This document shows positions 7,740 to 15,167 of a DNA stretch of 31,749 nt, one piece after another. A model generated the notes under the pieces. It was not told the origin of the DNA and ran no database searches. It saw nothing but the letters and a program-made list of their open reading frames with translations. Source of the stretch: an uncultured Collinsella sp. Its GTDB lineage: Bacteria > Actinomycetota > Coriobacteriia > Coriobacteriales > Coriobacteriaceae. Location of the stretch: the NCBI GenBank assembly GCA_900545665.1, contig UQZU01000026.1, positions 1 through 31,749 of the forward strand. The letters are read 5' to 3'. A program made the translations under genes and the position numbers. Positions within the stretch are counted from its first letter, which is position 1. Each line of letters starts with the position of its first letter.

Positions 7740-9176
7740 ATGAAGACCATCAAGCTTGCTCCCGGTGAGCGCCTCGTTACCAACCAGCTCAACCGCAAGG
7801 GCGTGCTGCCGCAAAACATCGTCGACGCCGCCCGCGATATCGTGGCCAACGTGCGCGCCAATGGCGATGCCGCGGTGCGCGACTACTGTCAGCGTTTTGA
7901 CGGCGTTGAACTGCAGAGCTTCCGTTTGCCGCAAGAGCAGATCGATGCCGCGCTCGAAGGCCTTGATCCCGCCTTTGTCGCGGCGCTCGAAAAGGCTGCA
8001 CGCCAGATTCGCGAGTTCCACCAGCGCGAGGTCGAGCAGAGCTGGTTTACCACGCGTGCGGACGGCACCATGCTCGGCGTTAAGGTGACCCCGCTCGCGG
8101 CGGCCGGCATCTATGTGCCGGGCGGTCGCGCGCAGTACCCTTCCACCGTGCTTATGAACGCCATTCCCGCCAAGGTGGCCGGCGTCAAACGCGTGGTTAT
8201 GGTGACCCCGCCGCAAAAGGATGGACTGATTAGCCCGTATACGCTCGCGGCCGCTAAACTCGGCGGCGTGGACGAGATCTATATGGTGGGCGGCGCCCAG
8301 GCCGTGGCCGCACTGGCGTACGGTACCGAGACCATTCCGCGCGTCGACAAAATCACCGGCCCGGGCAACGCCTTTGTCGCCGCTGCCAAGCAGATTGTCT
8401 CGGGCGACGTGGGTATCGACATGGTCGCCGGTCCCTCCGAGGTCTGCGTGCTGACCGATGCCACGGCCAAGCCTATGGTGGTCGCGGCCGACCTGATGGC
8501 TCAGGCCGAGCACGATCCGCTGGCAGCCTGCTATCTGGTGACCTGCGATGAGCAGTTTGCGCGCGAGGTCGAGGCCGGCATCGATATCCTGGTCGCGCAG
8601 TCGCCGCGTGCCGAGATCACGCGTGCCTCGCTCGACAATGAGGGCACCATCGTGGTGGCCGCCGATATGGCTGCCGCCGTCGAGGCGGTGAACACCGTGG
8701 CGCCCGAGCACCTGGAGCTGCACTGCAAGGATGCGATGGGCCTGCTCGGCGGCATTCGCAACGCCGGCGCCATCTTTGTGGGCGCTTGGAGCTCCGAGCC
8801 GCTCGGCGATTATGTTGCCGGCCCCAACCACACGCTGCCGACCGGCGGCACGGCCATGTTCTCCAACCCGCTTTCGGTGGAGGAGTTCGTCAAGCGCTCG
8901 AGTGTCATTTGCTATACACCCGAGGGCCTGCTCTCGGACGCTCCCGCTACGCAGCGCCTGGCCGAGGCCGAGGGCCTGTGGGCGCACGCGCTTTCGGCCG
9001 CTCTGCGCCGCCGCGTGCTGGAGCAGGGCGAGGATGCCGTGAGCGCCGCGTCGCTGGCCGCGGCCGATCTGACCAAGGTCGCCTGGCCGGGCGACGCCGT
9101 GGCGACGGTTGCCGAGGGTGTGGACCTGGTGGCTGCAAGTGCGGATGGCGCTGGTCCGACTGGCGAGGAGGCCTAA
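7740..9176 (+). CDS. hisD: Histidinol dehydrogenase
   Basis: This 478-residue enzyme performs the last two oxidations of histidine synthesis, L-histidinol to L-histidine with two NAD+, and is Zn-dependent. Family motifs are intact: 'GPGNAFVAAAKQIVSGDVGI' and 'VAGPSEV' in the nucleotide-binding region, 'MAQAEHDP' with the zinc-ligand Gln and His, 'VAPEHLEL' with the catalytic Glu-His pair, and 'GDYVAGPNHTLPTGG' with further ligands. The length is slightly above the family norm because of an Ala/Val-rich tail after about residue 445. ATG follows GGGGATACCGAA; the gap after hisZG is 105 bp and holds no obvious terminator, so co-transcription is likely. The hisC start lies one base after its stop codon. 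Confidence 0.96.
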   Translation: MKTIKLAPGERLVTNQLNRKGVLPQNIVDAARDIVANVRANGDAAVRDYCQRFDGVELQSFRLPQEQIDAALEGLDPAFVAALEKAARQIREFHQREVEQSWFTTRADGTMLGVKVTPLAAAGIYVPGGRAQYPSTVLMNAIPAKVAGVKRVVMVTPPQKDGLISPYTLAAAKLGGVDEIYMVGGAQAVAALAYGTETIPRVDKITGPGNAFVAAAKQIVSGDVGIDMVAGPSEVCVLTDATAKPMVVAADLMAQAEHDPLAACYLVTCDEQFAREVEAGIDILVAQSPRAEITRASLDNEGTIVVAADMAAAVEAVNTVAPEHLELHCKDAMGLLGGIRNAGAIFVGAWSSEPLGDYVAGPNHTLPTGGTAMFSNPLSVEEFVKRSSVICYTPEGLLSDAPATQRLAEAEGLWAHALSAALRRRVLEQGEDAVSAASLAAADLTKVAWPGDAVATVAEGVDLVAASADGAGPTGEEA

Positions 9177-9177
9177 A

Positions 9178-10293
9178 ATGGCTGAACTCACGCCCCGCAT
9201 GAAGGAGCTCGTCCAGCCCTACTTGGCCGGCATTGAGCCCTACGATCCCAACTTTACGCCCACGCGCATCAACCTTTCGGCCAACGAGAACACCTATCCC
9301 GTGCCGGCCGGCGTGCGCGAGGCGGTCGACGCCGCCCTGGCTGCCATACCGCTCAACCGCTACCCCGATCCCATGTCCAACGACCTGCGCGATGAGCTTG
9401 CTGCTTGGCATAGCGTGGCACGCGAGAACATTTGCGTGGGCAACGGCGGCGATGAGCTGCTCTATAACTATCTGCTGGCGTTTGGCGGCGCGGGCCGCAC
9501 GCTTCTCAACTGCCCGCCGTGCTTTAGCGAGTATGCGTTCTTTGCGTCGCTGTGCCAGACCGAGGTGCGCGACGTGTGGCGCGACCCGGCGACCTTTGAG
9601 CTCGACCAGGCGGCGGTGCTTGCGGCGGCTCCCGAGTGCAATCTGGCGATCGTGACCTCGCCCAACAATCCCACGGGTGACGTGGCGCCGCTCGACTTTG
9701 TTGCGGCTCTGTGCGATGCCTGCCCCGGCATGGTGATGGTCGACGAGGCCTACGTGGAGTTTGCCGACGATTCGTTTGGCGCGGCCACCACGGCGCAGGG
9801 GCTTATCGCCGAGCATCCCAACCTGGCGATTCTGCATACGCTGTCCAAGGCGTTCGGCGCCGCCGGCACGCGTCTGGGCTATGTGATCGCGGCGCCCGAG
9901 GTCATCGATGTGTTTGCGGCGATTCGCCAGATCTACTCGGTTAACGTGCTGAGCCAGGCCGCCGCGCTTGCCTGCGTGCGTGCCCGTGATGCCTACGCAC
10001 CTGTGGTGGCGCAGGTCGCATCCGAGCGTGAGCGCGAGCTGGCCGCTCTGCGCGTGATGGCTGCCGAGGGCTTGCCCGTGGAGGCGTGGCCGAGCGCGGC
10101 GAACTTTGTGCTCGTGCGCACGCCGCATGCCACGCGCGTGCGCGAGCGCCTGCGCGACGAGTATTCAATTTTGGTGCGCGACTTTAGCTACGCGCCGGGG
10201 CTCGCGGACTGCCTGCGCATTACCGTGGGCACCCCGCAGGAAAATGACGAGGTGCTGGCAGCGTTTGCCACGCTGGTGAAGGAGGAGATGTAG
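9178..10293 (+). CDS. hisC: Histidinol-phosphate aminotransferase
   Basis: A 371-residue fold-type I PLP aminotransferase converting imidazole-acetol phosphate to histidinol phosphate with glutamate. Visible motifs are 'LSANENTYPVP' near the N-terminus, 'SPNNPTGD', 'MVDEAYVEF' with the PLP-ring Asp, and 'HTLSKAFGAAGTRLGY' carrying the Schiff-base Lys. The start at 9178 was chosen because a GAGGAGG RBS lies in the end of hisD and the N-terminus (MAELTPRMKELV) then matches the family; an upstream ATG in frame would add 23 residues coded inside hisD. Its stop codon abuts the hisB ATG, indicating tight translational coupling. Confidence 0.95.
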   Translation: MAELTPRMKELVQPYLAGIEPYDPNFTPTRINLSANENTYPVPAGVREAVDAALAAIPLNRYPDPMSNDLRDELAAWHSVARENICVGNGGDELLYNYLLAFGGAGRTLLNCPPCFSEYAFFASLCQTEVRDVWRDPATFELDQAAVLAAAPECNLAIVTSPNNPTGDVAPLDFVAALCDACPGMVMVDEAYVEFADDSFGAATTAQGLIAEHPNLAILHTLSKAFGAAGTRLGYVIAAPEVIDVFAAIRQIYSVNVLSQAAALACVRARDAYAPVVAQVASERERELAALRVMAAEGLPVEAWPSAANFVLVRTPHATRVRERLRDEYSILVRDFSYAPGLADCLRITVGTPQENDEVLAAFATLVKEEM

Positions 10294-10881
10294 ATGGACC
10301 GCTATGCCGAGGTGACCCGCAAGACGGGCGAGACCGACATTGTCGTAAAGCTCGACCTGGATGGAAGCGGCGTGTGCGATATCTCGACCGGCGTGCCGTT
10401 TTTCGACCACATGCTCAACGCTTTTGGCCGCCATGGTCTGTTCGATCTGACGGTGCACGCGGTGGGCGACGTCGAGGTCGATGCGCATCACACCGTCGAG
10501 GACACAGGTATTGTGCTGGGCGAGGCGTTTTGCCGGGCGCTGGGCGACAAGGCGGGCATTACGCGCTTTGCCGACGCGGCGATCGCCATGGACGAGACGC
10601 TCGTGATGGCTGCTGTTGATATTTCGGGCCGCGGGCAGGCCTACTGCGAGCTGCCCGTGCCGACCGAGCGCGTGGGCAGCTTCGATACCGAGCTGGCCGT
10701 CGAGTTCTTCTACGCCTTTGCGCGCGATGCCAAGCTCACGCTGCACGTGCGCGAGCTGGTGGGCGGCAACTCGCATCACATTATCGAGGCCGCCTTTAAG
10801 GCCGTGGGCCGCACGATGCGTCACGCCTGCGAGCTCGATCCCCACGTGCAGGGCATCCCCAGCACCAAGGGCTCGCTGTAA
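10294..10881 (+). CDS. hisB: Imidazoleglycerol-phosphate dehydratase
   Basis: This 195-residue monofunctional enzyme dehydrates imidazole-glycerol phosphate to imidazole-acetol phosphate. The manganese-binding His-rich motifs are present twice, as expected: 'FFDHMLNAFGRHGLFDL' and 'DAHHTVEDTGIVLG' in the first half, and 'NSHHIIEAAFKAVGRTM' in the second. The histidinol-phosphatase domain of the E. coli bifunctional HisB is absent, so a separate phosphatase is needed; the PHP protein at 14063-14974 is the candidate. The ATG directly abuts the hisC stop, with AAGGAGGAG as RBS. Confidence 0.96.
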   Translation: MDRYAEVTRKTGETDIVVKLDLDGSGVCDISTGVPFFDHMLNAFGRHGLFDLTVHAVGDVEVDAHHTVEDTGIVLGEAFCRALGDKAGITRFADAAIAMDETLVMAAVDISGRGQAYCELPVPTERVGSFDTELAVEFFYAFARDAKLTLHVRELVGGNSHHIIEAAFKAVGRTMRHACELDPHVQGIPSTKGSL

Positions 10882-10894
10882 CCGTCACAAGGGT

Positions 10895-10934
10895 AAAACC
10901 ACCACGAAGGTGCCTGTCCCCTTTGCGGTGGTTT
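10895..10934. repeat. Palindromic repeat between hisB and hisH
   Basis: AAAACCACCACGAAGG (10895-10910) and CCTTTGCGGTGGTTTT (10919-10934) pair at 14 of 16 positions around a TGCCTGTC loop. On transcription it would form a long hairpin ending in UUUU, 14 bases after the hisB stop. It could be a dispersed repeat that also acts as a partial terminator or processing site. A GGTGCC..GTCCCC core recalls the repeats at 20651 and 29544. Confidence 0.65.
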
Positions 10935-10959
10935 TGGATGATGAGAAGTGGAGGGTCGC

Positions 10960-11661
10960 GTGGGCGAACCGAAGATCGTGGTGGTCGACTACCACAAGGG
11001 CAACTTGTCGAGCGTTGCGCGCGGGCTTGCGCGCGCCGGTGCCGCCGCCTGCACGTCGGACGATCCGGAGCAGATCCGCAATGCCGACGGCCTGGTCATC
11101 CCGGGCGTGGGCGCGTTCTATGACGCGATCGCCTTTATGCGCCAGAGCGGCGAGGCGGACGCGGTGCTCGATGCCGTCGCCGCCGGAACTCCGCTGCTCG
11201 GCGTCTGCCTGGGTCTTCAACTGTTTTTTGAGCGCGGCAACGAGGGCGTGCCTGCGGACGAGGGCGCGGTCGCCGACGGCAACACCTCCGAGCAGGCTGG
11301 CGGTCCCTGGGTCGATGGCCTGGGTATTATGCGCGGCTCGTGCACACGCTTGGAGTCGAGCCGCCTGAAGGTGCCGCACGTGGGCTGGGACCAGGTGCAC
11401 ATGACGCCCGCCGGCGCGGCCGATCCGCTGCTTGCTGGTTTTGCCGAGGGTGCCAACATGTACTTTACCCACAGCTACGCGGTGGCCGACGACGCCGATG
11501 CCGCCGATGTGCTGGCGCGCACGCACTATACGCGGAGCTTCCCGTGCATCGTGCGTCATGGCAACGTGTGGGGCTGCCAGTTCCATCCCGAGAAATCCTC
11601 CGCGCTGGGTCAGCGCATCCTTAAGAACTTCGTGAGCATCGTCGAGGGGGCCGGCCGATGA
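10960..11661 (+). CDS. hisH: Imidazole glycerol phosphate synthase, glutamine amidotransferase subunit
   Basis: This ~233-residue class I glutaminase supplies ammonia to HisF for ring closure of imidazole-glycerol phosphate. The nucleophile elbow 'LLGVCLGLQLFFE' holds the catalytic Cys and 'GCQFHPEKSS' the His-Glu pair; the start 'PKIVVVDYHKGNLSSVARGL' is typical of HisH. It has no ATG in a suitable place. The GTG at 10960 is preferred because GGAGGG precedes it at ideal spacing; the GTG at 10948, four codons upstream, is the alternative. Its stop overlaps the hisA start (ATGA). The ~40-bp palindrome upstream separates it from hisB. Confidence 0.93.
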   Translation: MGEPKIVVVDYHKGNLSSVARGLARAGAAACTSDDPEQIRNADGLVIPGVGAFYDAIAFMRQSGEADAVLDAVAAGTPLLGVCLGLQLFFERGNEGVPADEGAVADGNTSEQAGGPWVDGLGIMRGSCTRLESSRLKVPHVGWDQVHMTPAGAADPLLAGFAEGANMYFTHSYAVADDADAADVLARTHYTRSFPCIVRHGNVWGCQFHPEKSSALGQRILKNFVSIVEGAGR

Positions 11662-12401
11662 TTCTGTTTCCCGCAATCGATCTGATCGGCGGCAAAGTCG
11701 TGCGCCTGGAGCGTGGCGACCGCAGCCGCTGCAAGGTATATTCCGACGACCCCGTGGCCGTTGCTCGCTCGTTTGCCGAGCAGGGCGCAAGCTGGGTGCA
11801 CGTCGTCGACCTGTCCGCTGCCTTTGGCGAGGACGAGGACACATGCGCTGCCAACTCGGCGGCGATTAAGGCCATCTGCGGCGTCGACGGTCTGTCCGTG
11901 GACGTGGGCGGCGGCGTCCGCTCGCTCGCGCGCATCGACGAGCTGGCCGGCTATGGTGCTCGCCGTATCGCGCTGGGCACCGTACTGGTGACCGAGCCGG
12001 GTTTTGCCGAGGTGGCGGCCCAAGGCTTTGGCGAGCTGTTGGTGGCAGATATCGCCGCACGCGACGGCCAGGTCAAGGTGAATGGCTGGCGTGACGGCGC
12101 GGGCGTGGTGCTCGACGACGCCGTGGCGCAGCTTTCCGAGCTGGGTTTTAAGCATCTGGTGTATACCGACATTGCGCGCGATGGCATGCAGACGGGCATC
12201 GATGTGGCGGCGTATCGCCATGTGGCCGAGGTCGCGGGCTTTCCCGTCGTGGCATCGGGCGGCATCTCGACGCTCGACGATATCCGCGCGCTGGCCGCAG
12301 TGGGTGAGGGCGCGATTGAAGGTGCTATTACCGGTCGCGCGCTCTACGAGGGCAACTTTACGCTGGTACAGGCGCTGGCCGCCGCCCGAGGGGAGGAGTA
12401 G
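11658..12401 (+). CDS. hisA: ProFAR isomerase, 5'-ProFAR to PRFAR
   Basis: This 247-residue TIM-barrel protein performs the Amadori isomerisation of ProFAR to PRFAR. It shows the N-terminal catalytic Asp in 'LFPAIDLIGGKVVRLERGD', the phosphate-binding 'VDVGGGVRS' and 'VVASGGIS' strands, and the second acid in 'YTDIARDGMQTG'. The sequence reads as classical HisA and not the dual-substrate PriA of Streptomyces/Mycobacterium, whose N-terminal motif differs; that exclusion is from motif reading only. It overlaps hisH by 4 bp and is followed 3 bp later by hisF. Confidence 0.94.
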   Translation: MILFPAIDLIGGKVVRLERGDRSRCKVYSDDPVAVARSFAEQGASWVHVVDLSAAFGEDEDTCAANSAAIKAICGVDGLSVDVGGGVRSLARIDELAGYGARRIALGTVLVTEPGFAEVAAQGFGELLVADIAARDGQVKVNGWRDGAGVVLDDAVAQLSELGFKHLVYTDIARDGMQTGIDVAAYRHVAEVAGFPVVASGGISTLDDIRALAAVGEGAIEGAITGRALYEGNFTLVQALAAARGEE

Positions 12402-12404
12402 CCC

Positions 12405-13187
12405 ATGCTTACCAAACGTGTGATTCCCTGCCTGGACGTCAAGGACGGTCGTGTGGTCAAGGGCGTCAACTTTGTGAGTTTGCGCGATGCGGGCGATCCG
12501 GTGGAGCTGGCGCGCGCCTACGACCGCGAGGGTGCGGACGAGGTCGTCTTCCTGGACATTACCGCCACGAGCGACAACCGTGCGACGACCATCGAGATGG
12601 CGGCGCATGCGGCCGAGGAGCTCGCTATTCCCTATACCGTGGGCGGCGGTTTTCGCGACCTGGCGGGCATGCGCACCATGGTTGCAGCCGGTGCCGACAA
12701 GGTGTCGCTCAACTCTGCCGCCGTGCGCGACCCGTCGCTGATTAGCCAGGCTGCCGCGGCGTTTGGTAGCCAGGCCGTGGTCGTGGCGATCGATGCCAAG
12801 CGCGTCGGTTTGCCCGGCGCATCTGGTGCCGACAAGTGGGAGGTCTTCACGGCGGGCGGCCGCAACGCCACGGGCATCGACGCGGTGGCGTGGGCCGAGG
12901 AGGCGGCTCGTCGCGGCGCCGGCGAGATCCTGCTCACCAGTATGGACCGCGACGGCACCAAGGCCGGATTTGACCTGGCGCTCACCCGCGCCGTGGCGCG
13001 CGCGGTGCCGATTCCGGTGATTGCGAGCGGCGGTGTGGGCGCGCTCGAGCATTTTGCCGAGGGCGTGATCGAGGGCGAGGCCGATGCCGTGCTGGCGGCG
13101 AGCGTCTTTCACTTTGGGACGTTCAGCATTCGCCAGGTGAAGGAGTATATGGCCTCTCAAGGTATTCCCGTGAGATTGGACTTCTAA
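12405..13187 (+). CDS. hisF: Imidazole glycerol phosphate synthase, cyclase subunit
   Basis: This 260-residue TIM barrel works with HisH to turn PRFAR plus ammonia into imidazole-glycerol phosphate and AICAR. Catalytic Asp residues are seen in 'KRVIPCLDVKDGRVVKGVNF' and 'LTSMDRDGTKAGFDL', and the phosphate sites in 'YTVGGGFRD' and 'VIASGGVGALEHF'. The HisF-specific 'TATSDNRATTIEM' loop is also present. RBS GGGGAGGAG lies at the end of hisA. A large palindrome follows before hisI. Confidence 0.96.
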   Translation: MLTKRVIPCLDVKDGRVVKGVNFVSLRDAGDPVELARAYDREGADEVVFLDITATSDNRATTIEMAAHAAEELAIPYTVGGGFRDLAGMRTMVAAGADKVSLNSAAVRDPSLISQAAAAFGSQAVVVAIDAKRVGLPGASGADKWEVFTAGGRNATGIDAVAWAEEAARRGAGEILLTSMDRDGTKAGFDLALTRAVARAVPIPVIASGGVGALEHFAEGVIEGEADAVLAASVFHFGTFSIRQVKEYMASQGIPVRLDF

Positions 13188-13208
13188 TGCTGCGGGCTTC
13201 GCTGCGGC

Positions 13209-13304
13209 TTGTCCAGGTGCCGCATCTTGCCGCTCAAACCGTCGCTCACGTACTTAAGTACGCGTCGTCGGGCTTGTCGCTCGGAATCTCGGGCACCTGG
13301 ACAA
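13209..13304. repeat. Large palindrome between hisF and hisI
   Basis: The outer arms TTGTCCAGGTGCC (13209-13221) and GGCACCTGGACAA (13292-13304) are perfectly complementary. The centre is the perfect palindrome GTACTTAAGTAC (13250-13261), and the intervening ~28 bases on each side show partial complementarity. The whole 155-bp hisF-hisI gap is unusually long for this operon. The reading frame runs open from 13187 into hisI through the repeat, but nothing supports translation of it. Confidence 0.75.
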
Positions 13305-13342
13305 CCCTCGCCGACCTGCGAAGTTTGAATTTGGGGAGAGAA

Positions 13343-13672
13343 ATGGAAGAGATAACCGATCCTTCAAAGCTTACATACGACGCCAAGGGGCTGATTCCTT
13401 GTGTTGTTCAGCAGTATGACACCGGCGAGGTGCTTATGGTTGCTTGGATGAACGAGGAGTCGGTGGGGCTGACGCTCAAGACCGGTACCACGTGGTTTTG
13501 GAGCCGCAGCCGCCAGGAGCTCTGGAACAAGGGCACGACGAGCGGCAATATGCAAGAGGTCAAGGAGCTCTGGGCCGACTGCGATAGCGATACACTGCTG
13601 GTCAAGGTCGACTCGCCGGGTCCGGCCTGCCATACCGGCAACCGTACCTGCTTCTTTAAGAAACTCGCGTAG
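13343..13672 (+). CDS. hisI: Phosphoribosyl-AMP cyclohydrolase
   Basis: This 109-residue Zn/Mg enzyme hydrolyses the adenine ring of phosphoribosyl-AMP, third step of the pathway. The motifs 'VLMVAWMNEESV', 'WFWSRSRQELWNKGTTSGN' and the metal-binding 'DCDSDTLLVKV' and 'GPACHTGNRTCFF' with conserved Cys are intact. The ATG at 13343 follows GGGGAGAG and gives the usual length. The in-frame ATG at 13187 would add 52 residues encoded by the palindromic repeat and is rejected. HisE is a separate gene, so this is not the HisIE fusion. Confidence 0.94.
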   Translation: MEEITDPSKLTYDAKGLIPCVVQQYDTGEVLMVAWMNEESVGLTLKTGTTWFWSRSRQELWNKGTTSGNMQEVKELWADCDSDTLLVKVDSPGPACHTGNRTCFFKKLA

Positions 13673-13717
13673 GGCGGGCGCTCGATTAGACGCTCGGCCA
13701 CCAGAAAGGATTGAACT

Positions 13718-14035
13718 ATGGGTGTGCGCACCGCAAACGTTCAGGATGGAAATATCGGTGAGACGTTGACAGGTCTGGCCGAGGTGATTCACGGTCGTCG
13801 CGACGCATCGCCGCAGGAGAGCTATACCGCTCGTCTGCTGACCGGCGTCGAGGACGAGCTGCTCAAGAAGCTTGCCGAGGAGGCGAGCGAGGTGATCATG
13901 GCCTGCAAGGATAACGACCACGATCACATCCGCTATGAAGCCGGCGACCTGGTCTACCACCTGCTCGTGACGCTCGAGCGCTACGGTATTACCCTCGACG
14001 AGCTAGCCGGCGAACTCAACGCCCGCCGTCACTAG
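13718..14035 (+). CDS. hisE: Phosphoribosyl-ATP pyrophosphatase
   Basis: This 105-residue MazG-like all-alpha protein cleaves phosphoribosyl-ATP to phosphoribosyl-AMP and pyrophosphate. The motif 'KLAEEASEVIMACKDND' carries the metal-binding Glu residues, followed by 'YEAGDLVYHLLVTLERYGI', typical of HisE. RBS AGAAAGGA precedes the ATG. It is last gene of the operon; its stop codon lies in the left arm of a short hairpin shared with the convergent phosphatase gene. Confidence 0.94.
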   Translation: MGVRTANVQDGNIGETLTGLAEVIHGRRDASPQESYTARLLTGVEDELLKKLAEEASEVIMACKDNDHDHIRYEAGDLVYHLLVTLERYGITLDELAGELNARRH

Positions 14036-14063
14036 TCATTGGGGACGTTCTTAAACGACTAGT
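14031..14063. repeat. Hairpin overlapping the stop codons of hisE and the phosphatase gene
   Basis: ACTAGTC (14031-14037) and GACTAGT (14057-14063) are exact inverted repeats around an ATTGGGGACGTTCTTAAAC loop. The left arm contains the hisE stop and the right arm touches the stop of the convergent gene. There is no T-run, so intrinsic termination is doubtful. The GGGGACGTTCTT loop resembles the GGGGACAKTCCTT core of other repeats here. Confidence 0.5.
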
Positions 14064-14974
14064 TAGGCGAGGGGTGTGGATTCCCATTCGCCGGTGGGGT
14101 GGGGAATGTCGAAGGTTCGATAACCGCAGTCGTAGGCGTGGGCCTGGGCTTCACGGATGTTCCAGCAGATGTCGCAGGCGCGGTGTGCGTCCGAGCCAAA
14201 AGTGATCGGCACCTCGGCGTGGGCAAAGCAACGCAGCAATCCGGTCGCGGGATAGTAGTCGTCGAGGCCCTTGCGTGGTGCGGCGGTCGAGACCTCAACG
14301 CGGCGACCCGTATCGTGCGCGCACTCGGCCATCTGCTGCCAAAACGGTGCGGGGTCAAAGTCGGGCGCAAAGCCTTCCTTCGAAAAGCGCATGACCAGGT
14401 CGGGGTGAGCCATCACATCAAAGTTGAGCGGGCTCTCGCAGGCACAGCACCAGTCATCGACATAGCGCTCCCACACGCCGCGCACGCCTAAGTTATCCCA
14501 AACATGCAGGTCGGTGTCATCGTCGATCCAGCCGCAGCGCGAATCGGGCGTATCGGGACGAGCGACGTCCTCCGTCCCCGCCGTGCCCGCAGCACCTGCC
14601 GCAATATCGCCTGGGTTGCCAATCCAATGCACGCTGCCCAGGCGCACGACGGCGCCCTGGGACCAGCGCTCAACCAAAGGCTCGCAGCCCTCGTACCAAT
14701 CGCATTCAAAGCCATAGATAAGCTCGAGCTCCGGCGCGATCTGCGCGGCAAGCTTGCGGGCATCCTCAAAAGCCAGACGATGTGCCGGCAGGTCGCCCTC
14801 AGTAACCTGCACTTCGCAGTTGGCATCCATGCTGGAGGGCAGGGTGAGATGGTCGGTTGAGACCATGACGCGGCAGCTGGCCGCAGCAGCGGCGCGAACG
14901 TTGTCCTCAAACGAGGCATGTCCGTCCGAAAACGAGGTGTGGGTGTGGCAATCGGTCAGCGGGCAAGCGGACAT
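14063..14974 (-). CDS. hisK: PHP-family histidinol-phosphatase
   Basis: This 303-residue protein belongs to the PHP metal-dependent phosphoesterases. Its N-terminal metal motif 'DCHTHTSFSDGHASFEDNV' is followed by 'VMVSTDHLTLP', 'YGFECDWYEG', 'LGSVHWIG', 'FDVMAHPDLVMRF', 'VEVSTA' and 'ITFGSDAHRACDI', the classic HisK/HisJ series of His/Asp/Glu ligands. It would hydrolyse histidinol phosphate to histidinol, the one step not encoded in the plus-strand his operon, since hisB is monofunctional. The gene is convergent with hisE, 27 bp away. RBS AAGGAG lies at proper spacing. A general PHP phosphatase cannot be excluded, but motif order plus context favour histidinol phosphate. Confidence 0.87.
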   Translation of the reverse strand: MSACPLTDCHTHTSFSDGHASFEDNVRAAAAASCRVMVSTDHLTLPSSMDANCEVQVTEGDLPAHRLAFEDARKLAAQIAPELELIYGFECDWYEGCEPLVERWSQGAVVRLGSVHWIGNPGDIAAGAAGTAGTEDVARPDTPDSRCGWIDDDTDLHVWDNLGVRGVWERYVDDWCCACESPLNFDVMAHPDLVMRFSKEGFAPDFDPAPFWQQMAECAHDTGRRVEVSTAAPRKGLDDYYPATGLLRCFAHAEVPITFGSDAHRACDICWNIREAQAHAYDCGYRTFDIPHPTGEWESTPLA

Positions 14975-15006
14975 GGCAGCTCCTTTGCGTCAAGCGAATC
15001 CGCTCC

Positions 15007-15012
15007 ATTGTA
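15007..15012 (-). promoter_or_regulatory. Candidate -10 box for the histidinol-phosphatase gene
   Basis: Minus-strand TACAAT lies 32 bases before the start codon. No good -35 box is visible at 16-18 bases, so this is weak. Confidence 0.3.
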
Positions 15013-15167
15013 ACGGCGCAGCCCTCGATGCGACGAGCGCGCCGGGGTGTCGGTTTCTTGCGGACAGGGAAAATCGCGCTCATCGCGCTCCGCCACATCT
15101 ACGCCGCCCGCGATGTGCTAGCGTTTGGATGAACAAAACGAGCCCGCGCGGAAAGGATTCGGACCGT

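Noticed and set aside
11610..13160. Long open frames antisense to hisA/hisF, hisD (7644-9200), enolase (17234-18769) and the MMPL gene (3820-5235)
   Set aside because: They are shadows produced by G/C-rich third codon positions; none has an RBS or a recognisable domain, and each lies opposite a clear gene.
13187..13342. N-terminal extension of HisI by 52 residues
   Set aside because: It is encoded by the palindromic repeat, lacks family similarity, and the ATG at 13343 has its own RBS.
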